Below are positions 1-7,630 of a stretch of 18,530 bases of DNA, piece by piece. Positions within the stretch are counted from its first letter, which is position 1; the number at the start of each line of letters is the position of its first letter. The notes under the pieces were generated by a model that searched no databases, was not told where the DNA came from, and saw only the letters and a program-made list of their open reading frames with translations. Origin of the DNA: an uncultured Eggerthella sp. (GTDB lineage: Bacteria > Actinomycetota > Coriobacteriia > Coriobacteriales > Eggerthellaceae); contig URJE01000027.1 in assembly GCA_900547965.1 (NCBI GenBank), forward strand, positions 1 to 18,530. The letters are read 5' to 3'. Both the position numbers and the translations under genes were made by a program.

Positions 1-117
1 GGCATCTATTGCGGCAGCTCAGGCGGCGGTTATCTGGATTCCTGTTCCGGTTGCTTGGCCAAGAGCCGTTCAATGCCCATTGTTAAAGCGAAGTTTCGTC
101 TGCAGAAAAATTGTTGA
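1..117 (+). CDS. Possible 3' end of an unidentified gene
   Basis: Frame 1 is open from the left edge and reads 38 codons to a TGA at 115-117. The translated piece contains Cys at codons 4, 15 and 18, a Gly-rich start and a basic end (KAKFRLQKNC). I do not recognise it. A second frame is also open through this stretch, so the call rests only on the open frame and on the fact that the trp promoter begins right at its stop. It may not be coding at all. Confidence 0.25.
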   Translation, partial: GIYCGSSGGGYLDSCSGCLAKSRSMPIVKAKFRLQKNC

Positions 118-142
118 CAGGAAAGAGATTTCGGGAAAAAAT
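114..142 (+). promoter_or_regulatory. Probable trp operon promoter
   Basis: A perfect TTGACA -35 box lies at 114-119. With a 17-nt spacer the -10 hexamer is AAAAAT at 137-142, matching TATAAT at four of six positions. Transcription would start near 149-150, just ahead of the T-box leader. The -35 is strong and the -10 is weak, so the exact start is uncertain. Confidence 0.5.
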
Positions 143-149
143 AACCGCA

Positions 150-466
150 GTTTCGCAAGCGAATACGATTCGCTGAAGAAACCACCAAACCGTTGAAGCG
201 GAAGTCAAAGCGAGTAGGCGCGCACAGAGAGTCCGGGATGCTGGGATCCGGACCGAAAAGCCGTTCGCCAAATGGACCGCTGAGGGCGCATGCGAATGCA
301 ATTTGCTAGTAGGGTGCGACGTGAGGGCATACGTTAGTTGCCGGGGATATGTTGGTATCCTGCTAAGTGCACGATTCGTTTCGTGAAACAAGGTGGCACC
401 GCGAGCTTTGTATTTTCTTAAAGCCCGTCCTTGATCGTAGAAGTATCAGGGATGGGCTTTTTTATT
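150..466 (+). promoter_or_regulatory. T-box riboswitch (tRNA-Trp) controlling the trp operon
   Basis: Seen: the T-box core AGGTGGCACCGCG is at 391-403. Stem I shows the specifier-loop pattern, with helices 209-212/278-281 and 217-220/266-269 enclosing AGTA (213-216) and the codon TGG (273-275). An AGAGAG bulge (226-231) and an apical stem-loop (231-253) follow. A Stem III hairpin pairs 345-349 with 356-360. The antiterminator pairs CAAGG 389-393 with CCTTG 429-433 and GCG 401-403 with CGT 426-428. Its bulge TGGC (394-397) is complementary to a GCCA tRNA end. Known: T-boxes read the specifier by the anticodon, and uncharged tRNA stabilises the antiterminator; bacterial tRNA-Trp normally has G73, which fits TGGC. 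Inferred: low charged tRNA-Trp switches trpEGDCFBA on. The 5' boundary is approximate. Confidence 0.93.
421..466 (+). terminator. T-box regulated intrinsic terminator
   Basis: A 15-bp hairpin pairs 421-435 with 445-459 around a 9-nt loop and is followed by a T-rich tract (458-466). Its 5' arm contains the bases 426-433 that the antiterminator also uses, so the two folds are mutually exclusive. This is the expression platform of the T-box leader upstream of trpE. Confidence 0.92.
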
Positions 467-496
467 GCCCCTCCCGCGTAAGGAAAGGGCTAATCG

Positions 497-1999
497 ATGG
501 ACACTACGCCATTGCAGCCGAGCTTGGAAGAAGTTCGTGCTTTGGCTGCGCAGCCTGGCATTCGCCGTGTTCCCGTGAAACGTGAGCTGTTTGCCGACCG
601 CATAACCACTATCGAGGCAATGCGTGCGCTGCGCGCTGCCAGCAACCATTGCTTCTTGCTGGAAAGCGCTGAGGCTGATCAGCGTTGGGGCCGCTATTCC
701 TTTTTGGGGTTCAATCCCACGCTTGAGGTAACCTGCCTGGATGGACAACTCAGTATTCGTCGCAATGTGGAAGGCGACGAACCGCTGCGTGAAACGCGTC
801 AGGTCGATCACCCGGGCGCCGTTATTCGCCAGATTATCACAGAGAACAAGAGCGCCAAGGTTGAGGGATTCCCAACATTTACCGGCGGTTTGGTGGGCTA
901 TTTCTCGTATGACTACCTCAAGTACGCTGAACCCACGCTGCGTCGCCCCGGCCTAGACCGTGAGGATTTCCTCGATGTTGATCTGATGCTGTTTGATCAG
1001 GTTATCTGCTTTGATAATTACCGTCAGAAAATTATTCTCATCGCAGGTGTTCGCACCGACGATGTTGAGGGTTCCTATGCTCAGGCGCAAGCGAAGCTCG
1101 ATGAGATTGAAGGCTTGTTGGCGGGGTCTGCTCGCTATGAATTCGCTCCGTTGCAGCTGAAGGAGCCGCTTGCACCGCAGTTTTCGACTGAAGAGTTCTG
1201 CAAGAAGGTCGAAATCGCCAAACGCCACATTTTCGAGGGCGACATATTCCAGGTGGTGCCTTCCAACCCCCGGACTGCAAAGGCAGAAGGAAGCCTGTTC
1301 GACACCTATCGCGTGTTGCGCAGCCAGAACCCTTCCCCGTATATGTTTTACTTCACCAGTGATGATGTGGAAATCGCCGGCGCATCTCCTGAAACGTTGG
1401 CTCGCTTGCAGGACGGCAGGCTGTTCACGTACCCCTTGGCTGGCACCCGCCCGCGTGGCGCCACTCCTGAAGAAGATCGAGCCATGGAGGCGGAACTTCT
1501 TGCCGATGAAAAGGAGCGCGCCGAGCATGACATGCTCGTTGACCTGGGACGCAACGACTTGGGGCGCGTATCGAAACTGGGTAGCGTAAAGGTGGAAGAG
1601 TACCGAAATGTGCTGCGCTTTTCTCGGATCATGCATATCGGATCAACCGTTACTGGGCGGCTTGCCGAGGGAAAGGACGCGGTGGATGTGATGGATTCCA
1701 TCCTTCCGGCGGGCACGCTTTCCGGAGCACCCAAGCTGCGTGCCTGCCAGATCATTCAGGATCTGGAAGGCGTCAAGCGCGGCATCTACGGCGGCGCCAT
1801 CGGCTATCTGGACTTCACCGGCAATCTTGATACTTGCATTGGGATCCGCCTTGTTTACAAGAAAAACGGCCGCGTATGCGTGCAGACGGGCGCCGGCATC
1901 GTGGCCGACAGCGTTCCCGAAAACGAAGATCGCGAATGCTACAACAAGGCGCGCGCGGTAATGGAAGCGCTGAAAACCGCCGAGGGGGGTTTGGCATGA
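497..1999 (+). CDS. trpE: Anthranilate synthase component I
   Basis: Converts chorismate plus glutamine-derived ammonia to anthranilate, the first committed step of tryptophan synthesis, in complex with TrpG in the cytoplasm. The 500-residue length is normal. An N-terminal regulatory region holds LLES (residues 54-57), the motif associated with tryptophan feedback binding in this family. The C-terminal chorismate-binding domain shows GTRPRG (316-321), a DLGRNDLGRV segment and LPAGTLSGAPK (403-413). The ATG at 497 follows AGGAAAGGG at a good distance and comes 31 nt after the T-box terminator tract. Its stop overlaps the trpG start (ATGA, 1996-1999), indicating coupled translation. Pabb is the main alternative, but the operon settles it as TrpE. 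Transcription is governed by the T-box, activity probably by tryptophan. Confidence 0.97.
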   Translation: MDTTPLQPSLEEVRALAAQPGIRRVPVKRELFADRITTIEAMRALRAASNHCFLLESAEADQRWGRYSFLGFNPTLEVTCLDGQLSIRRNVEGDEPLRETRQVDHPGAVIRQIITENKSAKVEGFPTFTGGLVGYFSYDYLKYAEPTLRRPGLDREDFLDVDLMLFDQVICFDNYRQKIILIAGVRTDDVEGSYAQAQAKLDEIEGLLAGSARYEFAPLQLKEPLAPQFSTEEFCKKVEIAKRHIFEGDIFQVVPSNPRTAKAEGSLFDTYRVLRSQNPSPYMFYFTSDDVEIAGASPETLARLQDGRLFTYPLAGTRPRGATPEEDRAMEAELLADEKERAEHDMLVDLGRNDLGRVSKLGSVKVEEYRNVLRFSRIMHIGSTVTGRLAEGKDAVDVMDSILPAGTLSGAPKLRACQIIQDLEGVKRGIYGGAIGYLDFTGNLDTCIGIRLVYKKNGRVCVQTGAGIVADSVPENEDRECYNKARAVMEALKTAEGGLA

Positions 2000-2571
2000 T
2001 CTATCTCATCGATAACTACGACAGCTTTTCCTACAACCTGTACCAGCTGATAGGGGAAGTGGATCCGAGCATCGTGGTTGTGCGAAACGATGCGCTTTCG
2101 GCTAAAGAGCTCGCGACGAAAAACCCTGAAGCGGTGATCCTTTCTCCCGGTCCTGGCCGACCTGCCGATGCGGGCATTTGCGAAGAAGTGGTGCTGAAGC
2201 TGTCCGGCAAAGTTCCCATCTTGGGCGTGTGCTTAGGGCATCAGGCCATATGCGAAGCGTTCGGCGGATCTGTGGGGTATGCCAAGGAGCTAATGCACGG
2301 AAAATCTTCTCTGGTGAAGATAGACACAGAATCACCCCTGTTCAACGGCTTGCCTGCTAAGGTTCGGGTTGCTCGTTACCATTCACTTGCAGCCGACGAA
2401 GAAAGCCTTCCCGAATGTTTGCGGGTAATTTCTCGTGCCAATGATGGGGAAGTGATGGCTGTGCAGCATGCCGAGTTCCCTACCTATGGCGTTCAGTTTC
2501 ATCCCGAATCGATTCTCACCCCCGATGGCCGGGCGATGATCGAAAACTTCTTGGCCATAGCAACGAAGTAA
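1996..2571 (+). CDS. trpG: Anthranilate synthase component II (glutamine amidotransferase)
   Basis: Class I glutamine amidotransferase of 191 residues that hydrolyses glutamine and passes ammonia to TrpE. The catalytic triad is visible: Cys79 in GVCLGHQ, and His169 and Glu171 in FHPES. The oxyanion-region motif SPGPG lies at 50-54. The frame stays open upstream into trpE, but homology begins at MIYLIDNYDSFSYNL, and the ATG at 1996 follows GAGGGGGG and overlaps the trpE stop by 4 nt, so this start is secure. It is stand-alone, not fused to TrpD as in enteric bacteria. The same protein could also serve as PabA for folate synthesis if no separate pabA exists; that cannot be judged here. Confidence 0.96.
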   Translation: MIYLIDNYDSFSYNLYQLIGEVDPSIVVVRNDALSAKELATKNPEAVILSPGPGRPADAGICEEVVLKLSGKVPILGVCLGHQAICEAFGGSVGYAKELMHGKSSLVKIDTESPLFNGLPAKVRVARYHSLAADEESLPECLRVISRANDGEVMAVQHAEFPTYGVQFHPESILTPDGRAMIENFLAIATK

Positions 2572-2610
2572 TACACGGCGTTTGCGCCGATTGCGCGAAA
2601 GGAAGCAACG

Positions 2611-3636
2611 ATGATCAGGGAAGCAATTTTCAAGCTGGTAGACAAGCAGGACCTAACCTACGACGAAGCCTACGACGTGATCAACGAGATCATGTCGGGC
2701 GAAACCACCCAGGTGCAGACGGCAGCATTTCTTTCGGCTCTTTCCACAAAATCGACCAAGAGCGAAACGATTGCCGAAATTGCAGGGTGCGCTGCTGCCA
2801 TGCGCAGCCACGCCACCAAGGTTGACTACGATAAGCCGCTGCTTGAGATTGTGGGCACGGGTGGCGACAAAGCTGGCAGTTTCAACATTTCCACCACCGC
2901 AGCGCTTGTTATTGCGGCGGGTGGGGCGAAGGTTGCCAAGCACGGAAACCGTGCGGCATCAAGCAAATCGGGTACGGCCGATTGCCAAGAGGCGCTGGGC
3001 GTGAACATCGAGCAGGGCCCCGAGCTGTGTAAGAAGCTTCTCGACGAAGTGGGCATGTGCTTCTTCTTCGCCCAGAAATACCATACAGCCATGCGCTACG
3101 TGGGCCCCATTCGCAAAGAGCTGGGTTTTCGCACCGTGTTCAATATTCTAGGTCCGCTCACCAACCCCGCCTCGCCCGACAAGATGATTCTCGGCGTATA
3201 CGATGAATCTTTGGTACAGCCTTTGGCGCATGTGCTGGTGAGCCTGGGTGTGAAGGACGGCATGGTGGTATATGGGCAGGATTGCCTGGATGAGCTTTCC
3301 ACGGCATGCCCCACCACGGTATGTGAATTCCACGGCGACGATTATTTGTCTTACGTTCTTACGCCTGGGGAATTGGGCATGAAGCGCTGCATGAAAGAAG
3401 ATCTGCAAGGCGGTTCTCCGGAAGAAAATGCGCAGATCACACGTGACATTCTTTTCGGCAAGGAAGTGGGAGCAAAGCGCGACACCGTTTTGCTGAATGC
3501 TGCTGCGGGCCTCTACATTGCCGGGTTGGTGCCCTCGTTGAAAGATGGCGTCGCAAGGGCCCAGGAGCTTATCGACAGCGGCAAAGCGGCCGAAACGCTG
3601 GAGTCGTACATTCGAGCATCAAATCAGGAGGCTTAA
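2611..3636 (+). CDS. trpD: Anthranilate phosphoribosyltransferase
   Basis: Transfers phosphoribose from PRPP to anthranilate, giving N-(5-phosphoribosyl)anthranilate. The 341-residue length is typical. The small helical N-terminal domain is followed by the PRPP-binding GTGGD (82-86), then FNIST, and the long signature KHGNRAASSKSGTADCQEALG region starting at residue 110. The segment with GPIRKELGFRTVFNILGPL follows around residues 165-185 and is characteristic of the family. The ATG at 2611 has AAAGGA upstream. A 39-nt gap separates it from trpG. The TAA stop at 3634-3636 directly abuts the trpC GTG start, so expression of the two is probably coupled. Confidence 0.97.
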   Translation: MIREAIFKLVDKQDLTYDEAYDVINEIMSGETTQVQTAAFLSALSTKSTKSETIAEIAGCAAAMRSHATKVDYDKPLLEIVGTGGDKAGSFNISTTAALVIAAGGAKVAKHGNRAASSKSGTADCQEALGVNIEQGPELCKKLLDEVGMCFFFAQKYHTAMRYVGPIRKELGFRTVFNILGPLTNPASPDKMILGVYDESLVQPLAHVLVSLGVKDGMVVYGQDCLDELSTACPTTVCEFHGDDYLSYVLTPGELGMKRCMKEDLQGGSPEENAQITRDILFGKEVGAKRDTVLLNAAAGLYIAGLVPSLKDGVARAQELIDSGKAAETLESYIRASNQEA

Positions 3637-4458
3637 GTGACCATCCTTGATGAAATAGCGGCCTACACACGTCAGCGCATGGCGGAAGAGGAAGGGCTGA
3701 TGCCAACAGCCAGCCTTCGGCAGCAGGCTTGTGCCATGGCATTGGCTGAGCGTGAAGCCAACGGTGGTAATTTCCCCTTTCGATTCAACGCCGCATTGGC
3801 AGAGCCCGGCCTTTCCTTTATCTGCGAAGTTAAGAAAGCGTCTCCTTCGAAGGGGGTTATTGCCGAAGAGTTTCCGTACCTTAATATCGCAAAGAGCTAC
3901 GGGGCGGCAGGGGCAGCGGCAATTTCCTGCTTAACTGAGCCGAAATGGTTCATGGGCGCCGATGCCTATTTGACCGAAATAGCGGCAGAAACGTCTGTGC
4001 CTGTGTTGAGAAAAGATTTTGTGGTTTGCGAGCGCATGATTTACCAGGCCAAAGTGCTCGGTGCCTCTGCCGTGCTTCTGATCTGTACGATTTTAAGCGA
4101 CGATCAGCTTGTTGCTTATCGCGAGCTTGCTGAAAGCCTAGGTCTTTCGGTTTTGGTTGAAGCGCATGACGAAAAGGAAATTGCCCGCGCGGTTGCCTCG
4201 GGTGCAAAGATCGTTGGTGTGAACAACCGCAACCTGAAGGATTTCAGTGTCGACTTCGATACCGTCCGCCGTCTTCGCGCGCATATTCCTGAAGACGTGC
4301 TGTACGTGGCGGAATCGGGTGTGGCAAGCGCCGAAGATGTTGCGGCTATCGCCCAGCTGGGTGCTGATGCTGCCTTGATTGGCGAAGCGCTGATGTGCGC
4401 CGAAGATAAGCAGGCAACGTTGGCGGGGCTCCGTGCTGCGGCTGAGGGGGCGCGATGA
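3637..4458 (+). CDS. trpC: Indole-3-glycerol phosphate synthase
   Basis: Closes the indole ring: carboxyphenylamino-deoxyribulose phosphate becomes indole-3-glycerol phosphate with loss of CO2 and water. The (beta/alpha)8 barrel of 273 residues carries EVKKASPSKG (64-73, catalytic Glu64 and Lys66), LRKDF (Lys126), LVEAH (Glu175), GVNNRNL (194-200) and AESG (225-228), matching the known active-site set. Translation starts at GTG 3637, chosen because AGGAGG sits at 3626-3631 and the codon directly follows the trpD stop. It is monofunctional; the isomerase is encoded by the next gene, whose start overlaps its stop by 4 nt (4455-4458). Confidence 0.97.
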   Translation: MTILDEIAAYTRQRMAEEEGLMPTASLRQQACAMALAEREANGGNFPFRFNAALAEPGLSFICEVKKASPSKGVIAEEFPYLNIAKSYGAAGAAAISCLTEPKWFMGADAYLTEIAAETSVPVLRKDFVVCERMIYQAKVLGASAVLLICTILSDDQLVAYRELAESLGLSVLVEAHDEKEIARAVASGAKIVGVNNRNLKDFSVDFDTVRRLRAHIPEDVLYVAESGVASAEDVAAIAQLGADAALIGEALMCAEDKQATLAGLRAAAEGAR

Positions 4459-5183
4459 GTTCGGCAAGCCGTCAGCATCAGGCAAGGGAATGGCTGCTAT
4501 CGCCGCAGGGTTTGGGGCATCCGCGTGTGAAGCTGTGCGGGATGTCGCGCGAAGAGGATGTGCGCTCAGTTGCCCAGACTCGCCCCGATATGTGCGGCTT
4601 CATCGTGAACTTCCCCCAATCGCACCGAAGTGTTTCAGTGGAGCGCCTGACGGAATTATGCGAGCTGCTCGATGAAGAGGATGCCAAGGTGGCGGCCCGT
4701 ATGGCAACCAGCGGCAATCAGGTGAGCCTTCATCCAATATGGCGCGTAGGAGTATTTGTCGATGAGCCGCTCGATTCCTTGATCCACATCGTTTCGAATG
4801 GTTCGGTTGATCTGGTGCAGCTCCATGGAAACGAAAGCAACGCCTACATTTCCGAGTTGAGGCATCGAACCCGAGTAGGAACCATCCAGGCTTTTCGTGT
4901 GAGTGGCAGCGAAGACGTTTCCCGCGCCGAAGGAAGCAGCGCCGATATGATCTTGCTCGACAGTGGGCAAGGTTCGGGCAGGGCATTTGATTGGGGCGAC
5001 GTTTCCCGTGTTCATCGCCCGTTCATTTTGGCTGGCGGGCTTACTCCCGAAACCATCGGTAAGGCGCTAACGGAAGTGCGCCCCTGGGGCATTGACATGA
5101 GTTCCGGTATCGAAACCGACAAACTAAAGGACCCCGCAAAAATTGCAGCAGCTGTTGATGAGGTCCATCGATGGCGGCTGTAG
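4455..5183 (+). CDS. trpF: Phosphoribosylanthranilate isomerase
   Basis: Catalyses the Amadori rearrangement of phosphoribosylanthranilate. Barrel motifs are clear: KLCGM (26-30, general-base Cys28), VQLHG (121-125), LLDSGQGSGRAFDW (167-180, with the catalytic Asp169), LAGGL (192-196) and DMSSGIE (214-220). At 242 residues it is longer than the usual roughly 200-210. The extra length is an N-terminal extension of about 24 residues before the first strand and a polar insertion around residues 72-95. The start at ATG 4455 overlaps the trpC stop and follows GAGGGGG, so the extension is probably real. Stop at 5181-5183, then a 111-nt gap before trpB. Confidence 0.94.
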   Translation: MSSASRQHQAREWLLSPQGLGHPRVKLCGMSREEDVRSVAQTRPDMCGFIVNFPQSHRSVSVERLTELCELLDEEDAKVAARMATSGNQVSLHPIWRVGVFVDEPLDSLIHIVSNGSVDLVQLHGNESNAYISELRHRTRVGTIQAFRVSGSEDVSRAEGSSADMILLDSGQGSGRAFDWGDVSRVHRPFILAGGLTPETIGKALTEVRPWGIDMSSGIETDKLKDPAKIAAAVDEVHRWRL

Positions 5184-5259
5184 CTCTTCTGCCGCTTCGA
5201 TCAGCGTGGGCAGTTCTAACTCGCTGATAAATCGGCGGCTTATCCACTTAAGTAAAACC

Positions 5260-5277
5260 ATCAGGCCAGCGCCTGAT
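5260..5277. repeat. Small inverted repeat between trpF and trpB
   Basis: ATCAGGC at 5260-5266 pairs perfectly with GCCTGAT at 5271-5277 around a 4-nt loop, 17 nt before the trpB ATG. Only TTTA follows, so it is not a convincing terminator. It lies in the one sizeable gap of the operon (5184-5294) and could be an mRNA hairpin that tunes processing or translation. No other element is evident in that gap. Confidence 0.45.
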
Positions 5278-5294
5278 TTACGAAAGGAAATATC

Positions 5295-6479
5295 ATGACG
5301 AAGGGAAGATTCGGCATCCATGGTGGGCAGTACATGCCCGAAACGCTGATGAATGCCGTTATCGAGCTCGAGGAAGCTTACGACCATTACAAGGATGCCC
5401 CAGAGTTCAAGGCGGAGCTGAACACGCTCCTGAATGAATACGCCAACCGTCCTTCGCTTCTGTACTACGCCGAGCGTCTTACCAAGGCGTTGGGAGGTGC
5501 GAAGATCTACCTGAAGCGCGAAGACTTGAACCATACCGGTGCACACAAGATCAACAACGTGCTCGGTCAGGTTCTGCTTGCCAAGAAGATGGGCAAGACG
5601 CGCGTTATCGCTGAAACAGGTGCGGGTCAGCACGGTGTTGCCACGGCTACGGCGGCGGCGCTGATGGATATGGAATGCGAAGTGTTCATGGGCAAGGAAG
5701 ATACCGAGCGTCAGGCGCTGAACGTATACAAGATGCGTTTGCTGGGTGCTAAGGTGCATGCCGTGGAAACGGGAACGGCAACGCTGAAAGATGCCGTATC
5801 GGAAACTATGCGTGAATGGACCAACCGCATCGCCGATACCCATTACGTGCTTGGCTCCACTATGGGCCCTCATCCTTTCCCCACCATCGTGCGAGACTTC
5901 CAGGCGGTAATCTCGCAAGAGATTATCGATCAATGCATGGAGAAGGAGGGCCGTTTGCCCGACTGCGTGCTTGCTTGTGTAGGCGGTGGCTCGAACGCCA
6001 TGGGTACCTTCTATCACTTTATTGGGCATCCCGAAGTTCAACTCATTGGGTGCGAAGCTGCGGGACGTGGTATCGACACCTTCGAAACGGCAGCCACCAT
6101 CAACACGGGCAGCCTTGGCGTATTCCATGGCATGAAGTCGTATTTCTGTCAGGACAAGTATGGCCAAATCGCGCCTGTGTACTCCATTAGTGCTGGTCTC
6201 GATTACCCCGGGATTGGACCCGAACATGCATGGTTGCACGATACGGGCCGTGCTCAGTACGTGCCCGTTACCGACGATGAGGCAGTGGATGCCTTCGAGT
6301 ACCTGAGCCGGTTGGAGGGCATTATCCCTGCTATTGAGAGCGCTCATGCAGTTGCCTATGCCTGCAAGATCGCGCCGAAAATGAGCAAAGATCAAATTAT
6401 GGTAGTCACGCTTTCTGGTCGCGGCGATAAGGATTGCGCCGCCATCGCTCGTTATCGAGGAGAAGATATCAATGAGTAA
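5295..6479 (+). CDS. trpB: Tryptophan synthase beta chain
   Basis: PLP enzyme that condenses indole with L-serine to form tryptophan, working as an alpha2-beta2 complex with TrpA and receiving indole through a tunnel. The 394 residues match the TrpB1 class. Seen: HTGAHKINN (80-88) with Schiff-base Lys85, AETGAGQHG (106-114) with catalytic Glu107, and the phosphate-binding GGGSN (230-234). The N terminus (GRFGIHGGQYMPETL) is also standard. The ATG at 5295 follows GAAAGGAAA. The end overlaps the trpA start by 8 nt (6472-6479), supporting balanced synthesis of the two subunits. Confidence 0.98.
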   Translation: MTKGRFGIHGGQYMPETLMNAVIELEEAYDHYKDAPEFKAELNTLLNEYANRPSLLYYAERLTKALGGAKIYLKREDLNHTGAHKINNVLGQVLLAKKMGKTRVIAETGAGQHGVATATAAALMDMECEVFMGKEDTERQALNVYKMRLLGAKVHAVETGTATLKDAVSETMREWTNRIADTHYVLGSTMGPHPFPTIVRDFQAVISQEIIDQCMEKEGRLPDCVLACVGGGSNAMGTFYHFIGHPEVQLIGCEAAGRGIDTFETAATINTGSLGVFHGMKSYFCQDKYGQIAPVYSISAGLDYPGIGPEHAWLHDTGRAQYVPVTDDEAVDAFEYLSRLEGIIPAIESAHAVAYACKIAPKMSKDQIMVVTLSGRGDKDCAAIARYRGEDINE

Positions 6480-7251
6480 CCCCCGCATCAAAGCTGCCTT
6501 TCAGGGTGGAAAAGCCTTTATTCCCTTTGTTACCTGCGGCGACCCAAATCTGGAAACCACCAAGAAAATTGTTGCTGAGCTTGCGCGGGCGGGTGCTGCC
6601 GTTATCGAGCTGGGCATTCCGTTTTCTGACCCTACGGCAGAAGGGCCGGTAATCCAGTCTGCCAATATGCGCGCGCTTGAGGCGGGCACTACCACCGACA
6701 AGGTGTTTGATATGGTGGCCGACCTGCGTAAAACCATCGACACCCCCTTCGTGTTCATGACCTACGCCAATGTGGTGTTTCACTATGGCATCGAGGAGTT
6801 TTGCGCTCGTGCGGCAGAGGTTGGCATGGATGGGCTGATTCTCCCCGACGTCCCCTTTGAGGAAAAAGAGGAATTCGCTGGCCCGTGCCGTGCTCACGGT
6901 ATGGATCTTATCAGCATGATCGCGCCTACGTCTGAGGAGCGCATCGACACGATTGCCCGTGATGCGGAAGGTTTCATTTACTGCGTAAGCTCTTTGGGCG
7001 TTACGGGAACGCGTTCGAGCATCACCACTGATCTCGATTCCATCGTGGCGCGTATTCGCGCAGTTACCGACACCCCTATTGCCATCGGGTTCGGTATTTC
7101 CAGCCCTGAGCAAGCGGCAATCATGGCGGCAAAGAGCGATGGCGCTATTGTCGGATCCGCTATCGTGAAGATTATTGCTGCCGAAGGCGAAAACGCTGTT
7201 CTGGCAGTTGGTGAATTTGCCCGCAAGATGGTGAAGGCTATTCGCGCATAG
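6472..7251 (+). CDS. trpA: Tryptophan synthase alpha chain
   Basis: Cleaves indole-3-glycerol phosphate to indole and glyceraldehyde-3-phosphate, feeding indole to TrpB. The 259-residue TIM barrel has the expected catalytic Glu46 in IELGIPFSDP and the phosphate-binding glycines near the end (GFGIS, GAIVGSAIV). The second acid, Asp60 in the E. coli enzyme (motif ADGP), is Glu57 here (TAEGP), a conservative change. The mobile loop reads SSLGVTGTRSS. ATG 6472 lies inside the trpB 3' end and is preceded by a GAGGAGA-like site (6457-6464). It is the last gene of the operon; a terminator follows about 100 nt downstream. Confidence 0.97.
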   Translation: MSNPRIKAAFQGGKAFIPFVTCGDPNLETTKKIVAELARAGAAVIELGIPFSDPTAEGPVIQSANMRALEAGTTTDKVFDMVADLRKTIDTPFVFMTYANVVFHYGIEEFCARAAEVGMDGLILPDVPFEEKEEFAGPCRAHGMDLISMIAPTSEERIDTIARDAEGFIYCVSSLGVTGTRSSITTDLDSIVARIRAVTDTPIAIGFGISSPEQAAIMAAKSDGAIVGSAIVKIIAAEGENAVLAVGEFARKMVKAIRA

Positions 7252-7630
7252 CCGTTGGCGCCTGGGGTCTTTCCTGTTCGCAACGTATTGAGTGGAAGCC
7301 GTTTGCGCATAACCGTTGGATATACAAGGTAATTGTTTTCTTTTGCCTAAGCGGACCAGGAGCTCGGTCTTCTGGTCCGCTTCTTTATTGGGGGCAACTG
7401 GCGCGGCGCCTTCCTTGGTCGGAGGCGTTGCAAGGAGCAAGCCCAATTGCGAAGGCTGGCTGTTTCGCTGCGGTGCCAAGGGCCATGAAACAGCAGGCAT
7501 GGATTCGGCATGGTTATCAAGCGATGAAACGGTGACGGCTTGGTCAAGAATGAGTGAAAAGCGCGTGGAGGGGGTGGCGGTCTTCTGCCAGGCTGCTAGG
7601 TTGGAAAGTCAAGAGAAAGGAAACGCATCG
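7252..7630. other. Intergenic region after the trp operon
   Basis: This 379-nt gap contains the trp terminator (7349-7382). The following 250 nt show no convincing gene. The downstream frame is open back to an ATG at 7316, but that would read through the terminator hairpin. A weak -10-like TAGGTT at 7597-7602, with TGGCGG at 7575-7580 as a poor -35, might drive the next gene; I give it little weight. Confidence 0.6.
7349..7389 (+). terminator. Intrinsic terminator of the trp operon
   Basis: An 11-bp perfect stem pairs 7349-7359 with 7372-7382, extendable by up to three further pairs (one G-U), and is followed by a T-rich stretch CTTTATT (7383-7389). It lies about 97 nt after the trpA stop on the same strand. 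Confidence 0.88.

Noticed and set aside
5124..6491. 455-codon antisense frame across trpB
   Set aside because: It mirrors trpB codon for codon, has no ribosome site and no recognisable product; such long shadows arise from codon bias in GC-rich genes.
6469..7500. 343-codon antisense frame across trpA and the trp terminator
   Set aside because: It lies opposite a clear trpA and crosses a strong terminator; no family motifs.
7316..7630. Upstream extension of the Ser/Gly-tailed membrane protein to an ATG at 7316
   Set aside because: It would translate through the trp terminator hairpin and has no Shine-Dalgarno; the ATG at 7631 has a strong one.
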